A stretch of 37,731 nt of DNA from Aerophototrophica crusticola (GTDB taxonomy: Bacteria; Pseudomonadota; Alphaproteobacteria; Azospirillales; Azospirillaceae): contig MOEB01000039.1 in NCBI GenBank assembly GCA_001939945.1, positions 1 through 37,731 of the forward strand, given 5' to 3'. Numbering within the stretch: the stretch's first letter is position 1; each line of letters begins with the position of its first letter. The translations under genes and the position numbers were made by a program. The notes beneath the pieces are model-generated. The model saw nothing but the letters and a program-made list of their open reading frames with translations, was not told the DNA's origin and did no database searches. Positions 7,050 through 15,145 of this stretch are shown piece after piece.

Positions 7050-8135
7050 ATGAGTGATTTCGAGCAGAGGTTCGGGGAACCCCTCGCCAAGGTGTCCCAG
7101 CGCTTTGACGAGCTGCGGGACATGCTGGCGTCGGGCACCCTGTCGGGCGACGCCTTCGTGCGGGCCAGCCAGGAATATGCGGAGCTGGAGCCGGTGGCCC
7201 AGGCCATCGGGGAGATGCGGCGTGCCCGGGCCGACATGGGCGAGCTTCAGGTGATGGCCACGGGGGACGACCCCGACATGGCCGCATTGGCGGCGGAGGA
7301 GCTGGCGGAGGCGGAGCGGCGCCTGCCGGACCTGGAGCGGCAGATCCTGCTGGCCCTGCTGCCCAAGGACGCGGCGGATGAGAAGAACGCCATCCTGGAG
7401 GTCCGCGCCGGCACCGGCGGGGATGAGGCGGCCCTGTTCGCGGCGGAGCTGTTCGACATGTACAAGCGCTATGCCGCGCTCCACGGCTGGCGCTTCGAGG
7501 TGATGGAGGTCAGCGAGACGGGCCTCGGCGGCTACAAGGAGGCCATCGCCACCATCACCGGCCGCGGCGTCTTCCGCCGGCTGAAGTACGAATCCGGCGT
7601 CCACCGGGTGCAGCGGGTGCCGGAGACGGAGACGCAAGGCCGCATCCACACCTCCGCCGCCACCGTCGCCGTGCTGCCGGAGGCGGAGGAGGTGGACATC
7701 CAGATCGACGACAAGGACCTCCGCATCGACGTGTTCCGCTCCAGCGGCCCCGGCGGCCAGTCGGTCAACACCACCGACAGCGCCGTCCGCATCACCCACC
7801 TGCCCACCGGCCTCGTGGTCAGCCAGCAGGACGAGAAGAGCCAGCACAAGAACAAGGCCAAGGCCCTGAAGGTGCTGCGGGCCCGGCTTTATGAGATGGA
7901 GCGCCAGAAGGCCGACGCGGAGCGGGCCGCCGACCGCAAGAGCCAGGTGGGCAGCGGCGACCGCTCCGAACGCATCCGTACCTACAACTTCCCGCAAGGG
8001 CGCGTCACCGACCACCGCATCAACCTGACCACCTATGGCAAGATCGACAAGGTGATGCTGGGCGAGGCGCTGGACGACTTCATCGATGCCCTGATCGCCC
8101 AGGACGAGGCGGAGCGGTTGGCGGAGATCCAGTAG
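7050..8135 (+). CDS. prfA: Peptide chain release factor 1
   Basis: RF1 recognises UAA and UAG stop codons on the ribosome and triggers peptide release. The 361-residue length is typical. The catalytic GGQ motif is at residues 235-237 in '[20 protein letters not shown]'. The stop-codon recognition loop is '[16 protein letters not shown]' (PET at 191-193), the RF1 type and not the SPF of RF2. The N-terminal helical domain and the '[18 protein letters not shown]' block are intact. The ATG at 7050 has GGAGGA about 12 bases upstream. In many relatives prmC follows; here the next gene is convergent. Its TAG stop lies inside the left arm of a dispersed hairpin repeat. Confidence 0.98.
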   Translation: MSDFEQRFGEPLAKVSQRFDELRDMLASGTLSGDAFVRASQEYAELEPVAQAIGEMRRARADMGELQVMATGDDPDMAALAAEELAEAERRLPDLERQILLALLPKDAADEKNAILEVRAGTGGDEAALFAAELFDMYKRYAALHGWRFEVMEVSETGLGGYKEAIATITGRGVFRRLKYESGVHRVQRVPETETQGRIHTSAATVAVLPEAEEVDIQIDDKDLRIDVFRSSGPGGQSVNTTDSAVRITHLPTGLVVSQQDEKSQHKNKAKALKVLRARLYEMERQKADAERAADRKSQVGSGDRSERIRTYNFPQGRVTDHRINLTTYGKIDKVMLGEALDDFIDALIAQDEAERLAEIQ

Positions 8136-8186
8136 GTCGGATTAGCGAAGCGTAATCCGACGCCGACGGCCGCCAAGCCGACCTAC
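8132..8186. repeat. Dispersed GTAGGTCGGATTA hairpin repeat between convergent genes
   Basis: Outer arms GTAGGTCGG (8132-8140) and CCGACCTAC (8178-8186) enclose an inner stem, CGGATTA (8138-8144) with TAATCCG (8153-8159). The left arm contains the TAG stop of prfA (8133-8135). The right arm contains the complement of the TAG stop of the convergent peptidase gene (8183-8185). The same motif starts the larger array at 19123. It is REP-like and could act as a bidirectional terminator or mRNA 3'-end stabiliser. Confidence 0.8.
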
Positions 8187-9709
8187 CGCCCGATGAACTC
8201 CCTTATGTCCTTCAGCAGCGCCTCCCGGTCGGCGTCGCGGACATACATCATGTGCCCGGCCCGGTAATAGGTCATGCGCACCCGGTCCGGCAGGATGTCA
8301 TGCCGGGCGAAGGTGTGCTCCGCGTCATAGAAGGGCGTGATCAGGTCGTAATAGCCGTTGGCCACCAGCACCTTCAGGCTGCCGTTGCGGCGCAGGGCGT
8401 TGGACAGGCGGCGGGCAGTGTTGACATAGGACGGCTCCCACCACTCCCCCTTGGGCGCGGTGCGCCAGTCCCAGCCCTGGCCGGCGGCCTCGCTGCTGGT
8501 GACGTAGGGCCGGTCCATCTCCACCTTCAGCTCCCCGGACAGGTAGCCGTTCAAGGCGGCGGTATAGGCGCTCTCGATGGCGTCGCCGGCGGCGTCCCCC
8601 AGCACGGGGCTGTCGGCCACGTCGTCCGGGTCGTCCACGGTGTAGCGGCCGTCCAGTTGGCCGATGGCCAGGCCCCTGTCGCGCAGCAGCTCCTTGCGGA
8701 AGCGCGCCATGGTCACCCGCAGGTCGGACCGCAGGACATAGGCCTTGTCCAGCCCGATGAAGCCGGCCAGCTGCCCCGCCACCTTGTCCCGCTCCGCCGC
8801 GGGCAGGGCGGCGCCCTTGAACAGGGCGGGAAGGTAGGTGTCCACGGCGAAGGCCCGCGCCTCCGCCGCGAAGTCCTCCAGGCTTTTGCCCTGGCCGGCC
8901 TTGCCATGGTACTGGGCCGCGACCGCCATGGCCGGCAGGTAGGTGACGAAGCTGGTGATGTTGTCCGGCGTGCTGGTGCTGCCCTGGTAGTCCAGCGCCT
9001 GGCTGATCAGCACCAGCCCGTTCAGGGCCATGTCCTGCCCGCCGCCCGACAGGGCGTCCGCCACCGCCGCGGCGCGGGTGGTGCCAAAGCTTTCCCCCGC
9101 GATGTATTTCGGCGCGTTCCAGCGCCGGTTCTTGGTGGCCCACTGGCGGATGAACTTGGCGATGCTGTCCGTGTCGCCGTTCAGGGACCAGTAATCCTCC
9201 GTCTTGCCCTCGCCCACCACCCGGCTGAAGCCGGTGCCGACGGGGTCGATGAAGACCAGGTCGGTCAGGTCCAGGGGGCTGTTCGCGTTGTCCAGCACGG
9301 GATAGGGCGCGGCCCCGTCATCCCGGTCGGCCTCGCTGGCCACCTGCACCCGCTTCGGCCCCAGCAGCCCCATGTGCAGCCAGACGGAGGCGGAGCCCGG
9401 CCCCCCGTTGAAGACGAAGGTCACCGGCCGCCGGGTCGCGTCCACCCCGTCGCGGGTATAGGCCACGGACCAGATGCTGGCCACCGGCTCCCCCTTGTCG
9501 TCCCGCAGGTAGGTCTCCCCCGCGGTGACGGTGTAGCGCAGGGCCGTGCCGCCGAACTTGCCCTCGGCTTGCGTGGTGAAGCTCTTGGGTTCCGGCACCG
9601 GCTTCGGGGCGGGCGGGGCCTCCGCCGGCTTGGGCGGGTCGGCGGCCAGGAGGGGGAGGGGGGAGAGGGACAGGACGGATGCCGCCAACAGGACCCGGAC
9701 CAGACGCAT
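8183..9709 (-). CDS. Secreted S10-family serine carboxypeptidase
   Basis: The protein is predicted to hydrolyse C-terminal residues from peptides in the periplasm or outside. A signal peptide is clear: 'MRLVRVLLAASVLSLSPLPL' with cleavage near 'LAA-DPP', followed by a Pro/Ala-rich linker to about residue 42. The alpha/beta-hydrolase core has the oxyanion region 'VFNGGPGSASVW' (99-110). The nucleophile is S207 in 'AGESFGTTR', the acid is D455 in 'NGYYDLITPF' and the histidine is H486 in 'AGHMMY'. All three S10 catalytic residues are present and the 508-residue length is normal. It ends against prfA, sharing the hairpin repeat. It appears to be a single-gene unit. Confidence 0.93.
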   Translation of the reverse strand: MRLVRVLLAASVLSLSPLPLLAADPPKPAEAPPAPKPVPEPKSFTTQAEGKFGGTALRYTVTAGETYLRDDKGEPVASIWSVAYTRDGVDATRRPVTFVFNGGPGSASVWLHMGLLGPKRVQVASEADRDDGAAPYPVLDNANSPLDLTDLVFIDPVGTGFSRVVGEGKTEDYWSLNGDTDSIAKFIRQWATKNRRWNAPKYIAGESFGTTRAAAVADALSGGGQDMALNGLVLISQALDYQGSTSTPDNITSFVTYLPAMAVAAQYHGKAGQGKSLEDFAAEARAFAVDTYLPALFKGAALPAAERDKVAGQLAGFIGLDKAYVLRSDLRVTMARFRKELLRDRGLAIGQLDGRYTVDDPDDVADSPVLGDAAGDAIESAYTAALNGYLSGELKVEMDRPYVTSSEAAGQGWDWRTAPKGEWWEPSYVNTARRLSNALRRNGSLKVLVANGYYDLITPFYDAEHTFARHDILPDRVRMTYYRAGHMMYVRDADREALLKDIREFIGR

Positions 9710-9783
9710 TCACCCGCACTCCCATGACCCCAAGGATGACGGGGAGAGTAGACGGCCGATGGGCGGCTTGTCTCGGCCGGTGA

Positions 9784-11715
9784 TCACACCTCGATCTGCG
9801 TGCCCAGCTCCACCACCCGGTTGGGCGGTAGGTTGAAGAAGCGGGTGGCGGGTTGGGCGGTGGCGGACAGGGTGATGAAAAGCTGCTCCTGCCAGCGGGC
9901 CAGGTCCGGCTGGTCGCTTGGCACCAGCGTCTCCCGCCCCAGGAAGAAGCTGCTCTGCGGCACGTCGATGGCCAAGCCATAGGCACGGCAGGCCAGCAGC
10001 GCCTCCGGCACGTCCGGCGACTCGAAGAAGCCATAGCGGGCGGTGACGGCATGGAAGCCCTTGCCCAGTTTCTCCACCGACACGCGCTGGTCCTGGGCGA
10101 CGAAGGGCACCTCCTGGATGGCGATGGTCATCAGCACCACCCGCTCATGCAGCACCTTGTTGTGCTTCAGGTTGTGCAGCAGGGCATGGGGCACGGTGGC
10201 CAGGTTGCCCGTCATGAACACGGCGGTCCCGGCCACCCGCACCGGCGTGCGGTCGGCCCGTTGCAGGAACTGCTCCACCGGCAGCGCGTCCTGGTACAGG
10301 TGCCGCCAGACCACCCGCCGCCCCCGCCGCCAGGTGGTCACCACCAGGTACACGCCCGCCGCCACCGCCAGGGGGAACCAGCCGCCCTGCGGGATCTTCA
10401 GGGCGTTGGCCGCCACGAAGGCCAAATCCACCAGCAGCAGGGCCCCGAAGACGATCCCCGCCCGCACCGGCCCCCAGCGCCACAGCCCCGCCGCCACGAA
10501 CATGGCCAGCACGGCGTCGATGGCCATGGCCCCGGTGACGGAGATGCCATAGGCCGCCGCCAGGGCGCTGGAGCTGCCGAACCCCACCACCAGGGCCATC
10601 ACCCCCAGCAGCAGGATATAGTTGACCCTCGGGATATAGACTTGGCCGATCTGCATCTCCGAGGTGTGGCAGACCTCCATCCGCGGCAGGAAGCCCAGCG
10701 AGACGGCCTGCCGCGTCAGGGAGAAGACGCCCGATATGACGGCCTGGCTGGCGATGATGGTGGCCCCGGTGGACAGCACCACCAGGGGCAGCCGCGCCCA
10801 GTCCGGCGCCAGCAGGAAGAACGGGTTCTCCGCCGCCGCGGCGTTCGACAGCAGCAGCGCCCCCTGGCCGAAATAGTTCAGCACCAGGGCCGGCAGCACC
10901 AGCCCGTACCAGGCCACACGGATGGGCCGCCGGCCGAAATGGCCCATGTCGGCATACAGCGCCTCCGCCCCCGTCACGGCCAGCACCACCGTGCCCAGCA
11001 CCAGCACCAGGGCCCAGCCCTGGCCGGCGGCGAAGGACAGGGCATGGCGCGGGTCCAGTGCGCCGAGCACCCGCGGCTCCGCCAGGATCTCCGCCCCGCC
11101 CAGCAGGGCCAGGGACAGGAACCACAGGCACATGACAGGGCCGAACACCCGGCCCACCTTGCCGGTGCCCCGGCTCTGGGCCAGGAACAGGCCCAGCAGC
11201 ACGATGGCGGCGATGGGCACGACCCAATGGTCCAGCCCCGGGGCCGCCACCTTCAGCCCCTCCACCGCCGACAGGACGGAGATGGCCGGCGTGATCAGCC
11301 CGTCGCCATAGAACAGGGCCAAGCCGGCGATGGCCAGGGCCGTGATGGTCCGCCGCCGCCGGGCGGTCCCGTCGCCGCCCGCCAGGGCCAGGGTGGCCAG
11401 GGCCAGCACCCCGCCCTCCCCCTTGTTGTCGGCGCGCAGCACCAGGATCACGTATTTCAGCGTGACCACCAGCATCAGCGACCAGAAGATCAGCGACAGC
11501 ACGCCGAAAACGTTGGCCTCCGTCACCGGCAGGCCGCCGGTATGGCCGAACGTCTCCCGCACTGTGTAGAGCGGGCTGGTGCCGATGTCGCCATAGACGA
11601 CGCCCAGGGCCGCCAGGGTCAGGGTGCCCAGGCCCCCATGGTGTGACCGGCGGCCCCGGCGGGCCGGCCGGGCCCCGGTGGGGGCAGGTCTGTCAGCGTT
11701 GGTGCTGTGCTGCAT
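9784..11715 (-). CDS. kup: Kup-family low-affinity potassium uptake protein
   Basis: Kup is an inner-membrane K+ transporter, probably a K+/H+ symporter. The family signature is near the N-terminus: 'LTLAALGVVYGDIGTSPLYTVRE' and 'LRADNKGEGGVLAL'. Roughly twelve hydrophobic segments follow up to about residue 440, then a soluble C-terminal domain ('PVRVAGTAVFMTG', 'HNLKHNKVLHERVVL', 'FFLGRETLVP'). The 643-residue length is typical. A basic, Arg/Pro-rich N-terminal tail of about 27 residues precedes the first membrane helix. The ATG at 11715 is the natural start. An inverted repeat GGAACCGG/CCGGTTCC (11734-11741 with 11763-11770) lies just upstream, between it and the end of the response-regulator gene. 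Confidence 0.95.
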   Translation of the reverse strand: MQHSTNADRPAPTGARPARRGRRSHHGGLGTLTLAALGVVYGDIGTSPLYTVRETFGHTGGLPVTEANVFGVLSLIFWSLMLVVTLKYVILVLRADNKGEGGVLALATLALAGGDGTARRRRTITALAIAGLALFYGDGLITPAISVLSAVEGLKVAAPGLDHWVVPIAAIVLLGLFLAQSRGTGKVGRVFGPVMCLWFLSLALLGGAEILAEPRVLGALDPRHALSFAAGQGWALVLVLGTVVLAVTGAEALYADMGHFGRRPIRVAWYGLVLPALVLNYFGQGALLLSNAAAAENPFFLLAPDWARLPLVVLSTGATIIASQAVISGVFSLTRQAVSLGFLPRMEVCHTSEMQIGQVYIPRVNYILLLGVMALVVGFGSSSALAAAYGISVTGAMAIDAVLAMFVAAGLWRWGPVRAGIVFGALLLVDLAFVAANALKIPQGGWFPLAVAAGVYLVVTTWRRGRRVVWRHLYQDALPVEQFLQRADRTPVRVAGTAVFMTGNLATVPHALLHNLKHNKVLHERVVLMTIAIQEVPFVAQDQRVSVEKLGKGFHAVTARYGFFESPDVPEALLACRAYGLAIDVPQSSFFLGRETLVPSDQPDLARWQEQLFITLSATAQPATRFFNLPPNRVVELGTQIEV

Positions 11716-11733
11716 GCGGCCCTAACGGTCCAG

Positions 11734-11770
11734 GGAACCGGTTGGAACGCTGCCCGGCCCGGCCGGTTCC
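11734..11770 (-). terminator. Possible terminator or leader hairpin between the response regulator and kup
   Basis: GGAACCGG (11734-11741) pairs with CCGGTTCC (11763-11770) around a 21-base loop. It lies downstream of the response-regulator stop and upstream of kup on the same strand. No T-run follows, so intrinsic termination is uncertain. Confidence 0.3.
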
Positions 11771-11792
11771 GCTTGGGACCTGCCCGTGGCCT

Positions 11793-13190
11793 TTACGCCG
11801 CACCTGCCGCGGCCAGGAAGGCGTCCACCACCGCCGGGTCGAACCGGCCTCCCGCCCCGGCCTGGAGCACCGCCGGCCCGCCTGCCGCCCAGGCTTCCGC
11901 CACCGCCACGATGCGGGCGGCCAGGGGGATGTCCTCCCCCGACAGGCCCGTGGGCGAGCCCTGGCCGTCCCAATGGGCCCCGCGCGTCGCCATCACCTCC
12001 GCCGCCAGGTCAAAGCCGGCGGTGGCTTCCGGCGTGGATGGCAGCAGCAGGGCCAGCCCCACCAGCTCCGGCACCGCCTCGTCCACCCGGCCGGCATGGG
12101 GACCCGCCTCCGCCAGCCGGCGGGCCGTGGCCTCGGCCAGGGCGGCCAGGCGGGCCCGGTCAGGGCCGCCGGCCAGGGCCGCCTGTGCCGCCCGGTTGGC
12201 CTGGCGGAACTGGTGGAACAGCAGCATGTTCTCAAACCCCTGGGAGATCTTGGCCGCGAAGGTCTCGATCACCTGGCGGGAGGGGTCGGGCAGCACGCCG
12301 TTGCTGTCGATGCTCACCACCACCTCCCGTCCCGTCGGGGTGGCGATGTACAGGGTGGTCAGGCTGGCGGCGAAGATGGACCGGCGGCCGGCGAAGCTCT
12401 CGGCGATCTGGGCCGCCTCCGCCGCGGGCAGGGCCTGGGCCAGGGGCCGGTTCGCCGCTTCCCGGTAGCGGCCGCTGGCGGCCAGCACCAGGATGCCCGG
12501 CGGCTGGGCCAGGGGGCCACCCCGCTGGACGCAGAGCATCCCGTGCTCCCCCATCCCCAGCATGGCCTGCACCTGCAGCAGGATGCCGCTGTGGAACTGC
12601 TCCACCGACCGGGCCATGAACAGGCTGGATGCCGCGTCCACCACCATGTCCAGCCCCTTGCGGCTGGCCTCGATGGTCATAATGTGGTCATAGGTGCGCA
12701 GGGCGGCGATGATGGTCGTGGTCAGCTTCTGCGCCGTCAGGTCGGTCTTGGCCTTGTAGTCGTTGATGTCGTAGTCGAGGATGACCCGCTGTTCCGGCGC
12801 CTGGCCGGGCTGGCCGGTGCGCAGGATGATGCGCGTCTCCTGGTTGCGCAGCTCCTCCCGGATGGCGCGGGCGCAGGCCAGGCCGGCATCGTCCGTCTCC
12901 ATCACCACGTCCAGCAGGATCACCGCCACGTCGCGGCGGCGGCGCAGCAGCTCCAGCGCCTCGCGGCCGGAATAGGCGTTCAGGATCTCGATGCCCCGGC
13001 CCTTGAAGCTCAGGCTGCGCAGGGCCAGGCGGGTGATGTCATGCACCCCTTGCTCGTCATCCACCACCAGCAGGCACCAGGGCGGCTGGCGGGGGCCGCC
13101 GCCATCGCCGCCCGGCCCCTCCGGCTCGTCGTCCTCGATGACCAGCAGGTCGTCATCGTCCGGGTCCGGGGTGGTGGGCGTGGCTGTCAT
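11793..13190 (-). CDS. Response regulator: REC, DUF3369 and a degenerate HD-GYP end
   Basis: After an acidic N-terminal tail (1-35) comes a receiver domain (about 38-155). It has D44/D45 in 'LVVDDEQ', phospho-acceptor D94 in 'VILLDVVM' and a conserved lysine in 'NDYKAKTDL'. A DUF3369 (GAF-like) domain follows from about 160 to 330 ('[25 protein letters not shown]', '[18 protein letters not shown]'). The last 110 residues resemble only the end of an HD-GYP phosphodiesterase: '[22 protein letters not shown]'. The HD dyad and most metal ligands are not visible, and GYP reads GSP. Cyclic-di-GMP hydrolysis is therefore unlikely; a sensory or scaffolding output is my inference. No histidine kinase gene is adjacent. 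The 465-aa length is short for a full REC-DUF3369-HD-GYP protein. Confidence 0.88.
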   Translation of the reverse strand: MTATPTTPDPDDDDLLVIEDDEPEGPGGDGGGPRQPPWCLLVVDDEQGVHDITRLALRSLSFKGRGIEILNAYSGREALELLRRRRDVAVILLDVVMETDDAGLACARAIREELRNQETRIILRTGQPGQAPEQRVILDYDINDYKAKTDLTAQKLTTTIIAALRTYDHIMTIEASRKGLDMVVDAASSLFMARSVEQFHSGILLQVQAMLGMGEHGMLCVQRGGPLAQPPGILVLAASGRYREAANRPLAQALPAAEAAQIAESFAGRRSIFAASLTTLYIATPTGREVVVSIDSNGVLPDPSRQVIETFAAKISQGFENMLLFHQFRQANRAAQAALAGGPDRARLAALAEATARRLAEAGPHAGRVDEAVPELVGLALLLPSTPEATAGFDLAAEVMATRGAHWDGQGSPTGLSGEDIPLAARIVAVAEAWAAGGPAVLQAGAGGRFDPAVVDAFLAAAGAA

Positions 13191-13245
13191 GTTCGGGTGT
13201 CCTGGCCGGGGGATGTCACAACCCTGCGTAAAGCGGGATCATGGG

Positions 13246-14391
13246 TCAGGGCCCCTTCACCTGCAAGCGCGGTTCCTTGCGCAGGCCGGGGTCCCGCGGC
13301 CCGCCCGCCCGGCCCATGAGGGCCGATGACAGGAAGCCGCAGGCCATGTCCGTGGCCGCCTTGGCCGCCGGCACATAGCCCAGCAGGTTCGGGTAGTTGT
13401 GCACCAGGGTCGGCTCCAGCATCACCTTGCTCTCCACCCCCGCGGCGCGCAGCCGGTCGGCCAGTGCGAACACCTGGTCCGACAAGGGGTCGAACCGGCC
13501 GGCGCTGATCCAGGTCACGGGCAGGCGGGACAGGTGGGGCAGGTTGATGGGGCTGGCGAAGGGTTCCGCCCGGCGGGCCGGGTCGGCCACATAGCTGTCG
13601 CGGAACCAGGCCACCGTCCGGCTGGACAGCAGGAAGCCTTCCCCATACAGGTCGTAGGACGGGTAGTGGTTCACCATGTCCACGGCCGGGTTGACCAGCC
13701 ACAGCACCTTGGGCCGCAGCTCCTCCGGCGCCTCATGGGCGGCGATCATGGCCAGGCCCCCGCCGGCGCTGTCGCCGCCGATGGCGATCCGGCCGGGGTC
13801 GGCGCCCAGGGACGGGGCACGGGCGGCGATGTCCTGGTAGGCGGCGACGGCATCCTCCGCCGCGGCGGGATAGGGGTTCTCCGGCGCCAGCCGGTAATCC
13901 ACCGCCAGCACCCGGATGTTCGCCCTGGCGCAGACATAGCGCAGCAGCGTGTCATGGCTGTCCAGGTCGCCCAGTACATAGCCGCCGCCGTGGAAATACA
14001 CCATCATCGGCCCGGCCGTGGTCAGGCCCTTGGGCTTGTACAGCCGGGCCGGCAGCATGCCCGCCCCGCCGCGCACCCGCAGTTCCCGCACGTCCGGCGG
14101 GTTGCGCAGCTTCAGCCGGGCCGCGGCGCGGAACCCCTCGCGCAGTTGGGCCCGTGCCGCCTCGATGCCTTGATCCCTCGCCACCTCGTCCAGGGGCTTC
14201 TTGCCCGACCGCTCCATCAGCCGGGCCAGGGCCGCCACGTCCCGGTCCAGGCGCAAGCCCTTCACCTCCACCGGGGCCACCCCCAGCAGCCGGTCGCGCA
14301 ATGCCGGGCCCATCCGCAGCAGGCGCCGCGTGACCGCATCCTCAACATAGGCTTTCAGGTTGAACGCCACCGCCCCGGCCTCCCCTACCAT
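13246..14391 (-). CDS. HSL-type alpha/beta hydrolase (esterase/lipase)
   Basis: This is a cytosolic carboxylesterase of the hormone-sensitive-lipase group that probably acts on short acyl esters; the substrate is unknown. The oxyanion motif HGGG is at 134-137 in 'VYFHGGGYVLGD'. 'VDYRLAPENPYPAAAED' follows. The nucleophile is S208 in 'IGGDSAGGG', the acid is D301 in 'AGRFDPLSDQ' and the histidine is H331 in 'LVHNYPN'. The triad is complete. The first 110 residues form a helical cap-like region. It lies 55 bases upstream of the response-regulator gene on the same strand. The start at 14391 is supported by the ATG and the downstream helix, though an internal start cannot be excluded. Confidence 0.9.
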   Translation of the reverse strand: MVGEAGAVAFNLKAYVEDAVTRRLLRMGPALRDRLLGVAPVEVKGLRLDRDVAALARLMERSGKKPLDEVARDQGIEAARAQLREGFRAAARLKLRNPPDVRELRVRGGAGMLPARLYKPKGLTTAGPMMVYFHGGGYVLGDLDSHDTLLRYVCARANIRVLAVDYRLAPENPYPAAAEDAVAAYQDIAARAPSLGADPGRIAIGGDSAGGGLAMIAAHEAPEELRPKVLWLVNPAVDMVNHYPSYDLYGEGFLLSSRTVAWFRDSYVADPARRAEPFASPINLPHLSRLPVTWISAGRFDPLSDQVFALADRLRAAGVESKVMLEPTLVHNYPNLLGYVPAAKAATDMACGFLSSALMGRAGGPRDPGLRKEPRLQVKGP

Positions 14392-14438
14392 CGCGTGTCG
14401 GCAGGTCTAACGGCTGGCGGCGGCAGGGGGAAGGGGGT

Positions 14439-14702
14439 TCAGGTGCGGATCTCGCCCGGTTCCCGCTCCGGCGCCGATGCGGGCGGCTGGCCCTCCACGG
14501 GGGCCGGCGTGCCGGGGAAGCGCCGCTCGAAGTTCTCGAACGGGCCGAACATCTTGTAGACCACGCCCAGCAGGGCGAAGATGCCCAGCCAGATCACCAC
14601 CATGCGCAACGTGCCGCCCCCCGCCGGGAAGCGGACCCCGCGGGACACGATCAGCAGCGCCATCAATCCGGCCGCCAGCGCGGCCCATTGCCAGGTTTCC
14701 AT
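14439..14702 (-). CDS. Small membrane protein with two hydrophobic segments
   Basis: This 87-residue protein starts 'METWQWAALAAGLMALLIVS'. Its two membrane segments are near residues 6-20 and 33-50 ('RMVVIWLGIFALLGVVYKMF'), followed by a Pro/Glu-rich soluble tail. I chose the ATG at 14702 because the longer in-frame extension to 14765 is basic and unlike a membrane N-terminus. The second segment recalls the N-terminal anchor of the alphaproteobacterial TIGR02281 aspartic proteases, but no protease domain follows; that resemblance is tentative. It is divergent from the tRNA-Leu gene and 47 bases from the esterase gene. Confidence 0.65.
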   Translation of the reverse strand: METWQWAALAAGLMALLIVSRGVRFPAGGGTLRMVVIWLGIFALLGVVYKMFGPFENFERRFPGTPAPVEGQPPASAPEREPGEIRT

Positions 14703-14821
14703 GGGGCAATAGCTGCGCACGCGCCGGTCGTGCGTCAAGGGGCCGCCATGCCCTTTCCACACCACCCCGCTTGCATCCCGCGAGCACCGCCGCTACCGTC
14801 CCCCGGTCCACCGCGACAGGC

Positions 14822-14908
14822 GCCCGCTTGGCGGAATCGGTAGACGCCAGGGACTTAAAATCCCTTGCCCGCAAGGGCGTGCCGGTTCGAGTCCGGCAGC
14901 GGGCACCA
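14822..14908 (+). tRNA. tRNA-Leu (anticodon TAA)
   Basis: The acceptor stem GCCCGCT (14822-14828) pairs with AGCGGGC (14898-14904), followed by discriminator A and an encoded CCA (14906-14908). The anticodon stem AGGGA/TCCCT encloses the loop CTTAAAA, with anticodon TAA at 14856-14858, reading UUA codons. A long variable arm (TTGCCCGCAAGGGCG) marks a class II tRNA. The T arm is GCCGG-TTCGAGT-CCGGC. UUA is very rare in this GC-rich genome. No copy of the tRNA 3' end was seen downstream, so I cannot show an attachment site. Confidence 0.97.
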
Positions 14909-15076
14909 ATCGACTGTGTTGTCAGCATCGGCCAGCAGTGCGCCAATTTTTTGGTCCAGGCGGCACCGGGATTCATGTCCGGCAACCGGCTAGCAAGATC
15001 ACCCTAGAAGATGGTTCGACAGCAAGCCACGACGGTCCTGTTGACCCCCGAAATATGCCGAGAAAGCAATTAATTC

Positions 15077-15104
15077 TTGCTCTAAGAATAAAATGGCATA
15101 TATC
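15077..15104 (+). promoter_or_regulatory. Possible sigma-70-type promoter of the beta-helix gene
   Basis: TTGCTC (15077-15082) and TATATC (15099-15104) are separated by 16 bases in an unusually AT-rich stretch after the tRNA. Transcription from it would begin near 15111. That favours the ATG at 15146 over the one at 15116. Confidence 0.4.
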
Positions 15105-15145
15105 TTCGGCGTAAAATGTCGTGCAATCAGGATTGCGGAAACATC

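Noticed and set aside
9853-11646. 597-codon plus-strand frame opposite kup
   Set aside because: The product is His/Gln/Gly-rich nonsense; the minus strand encodes a complete Kup transporter.
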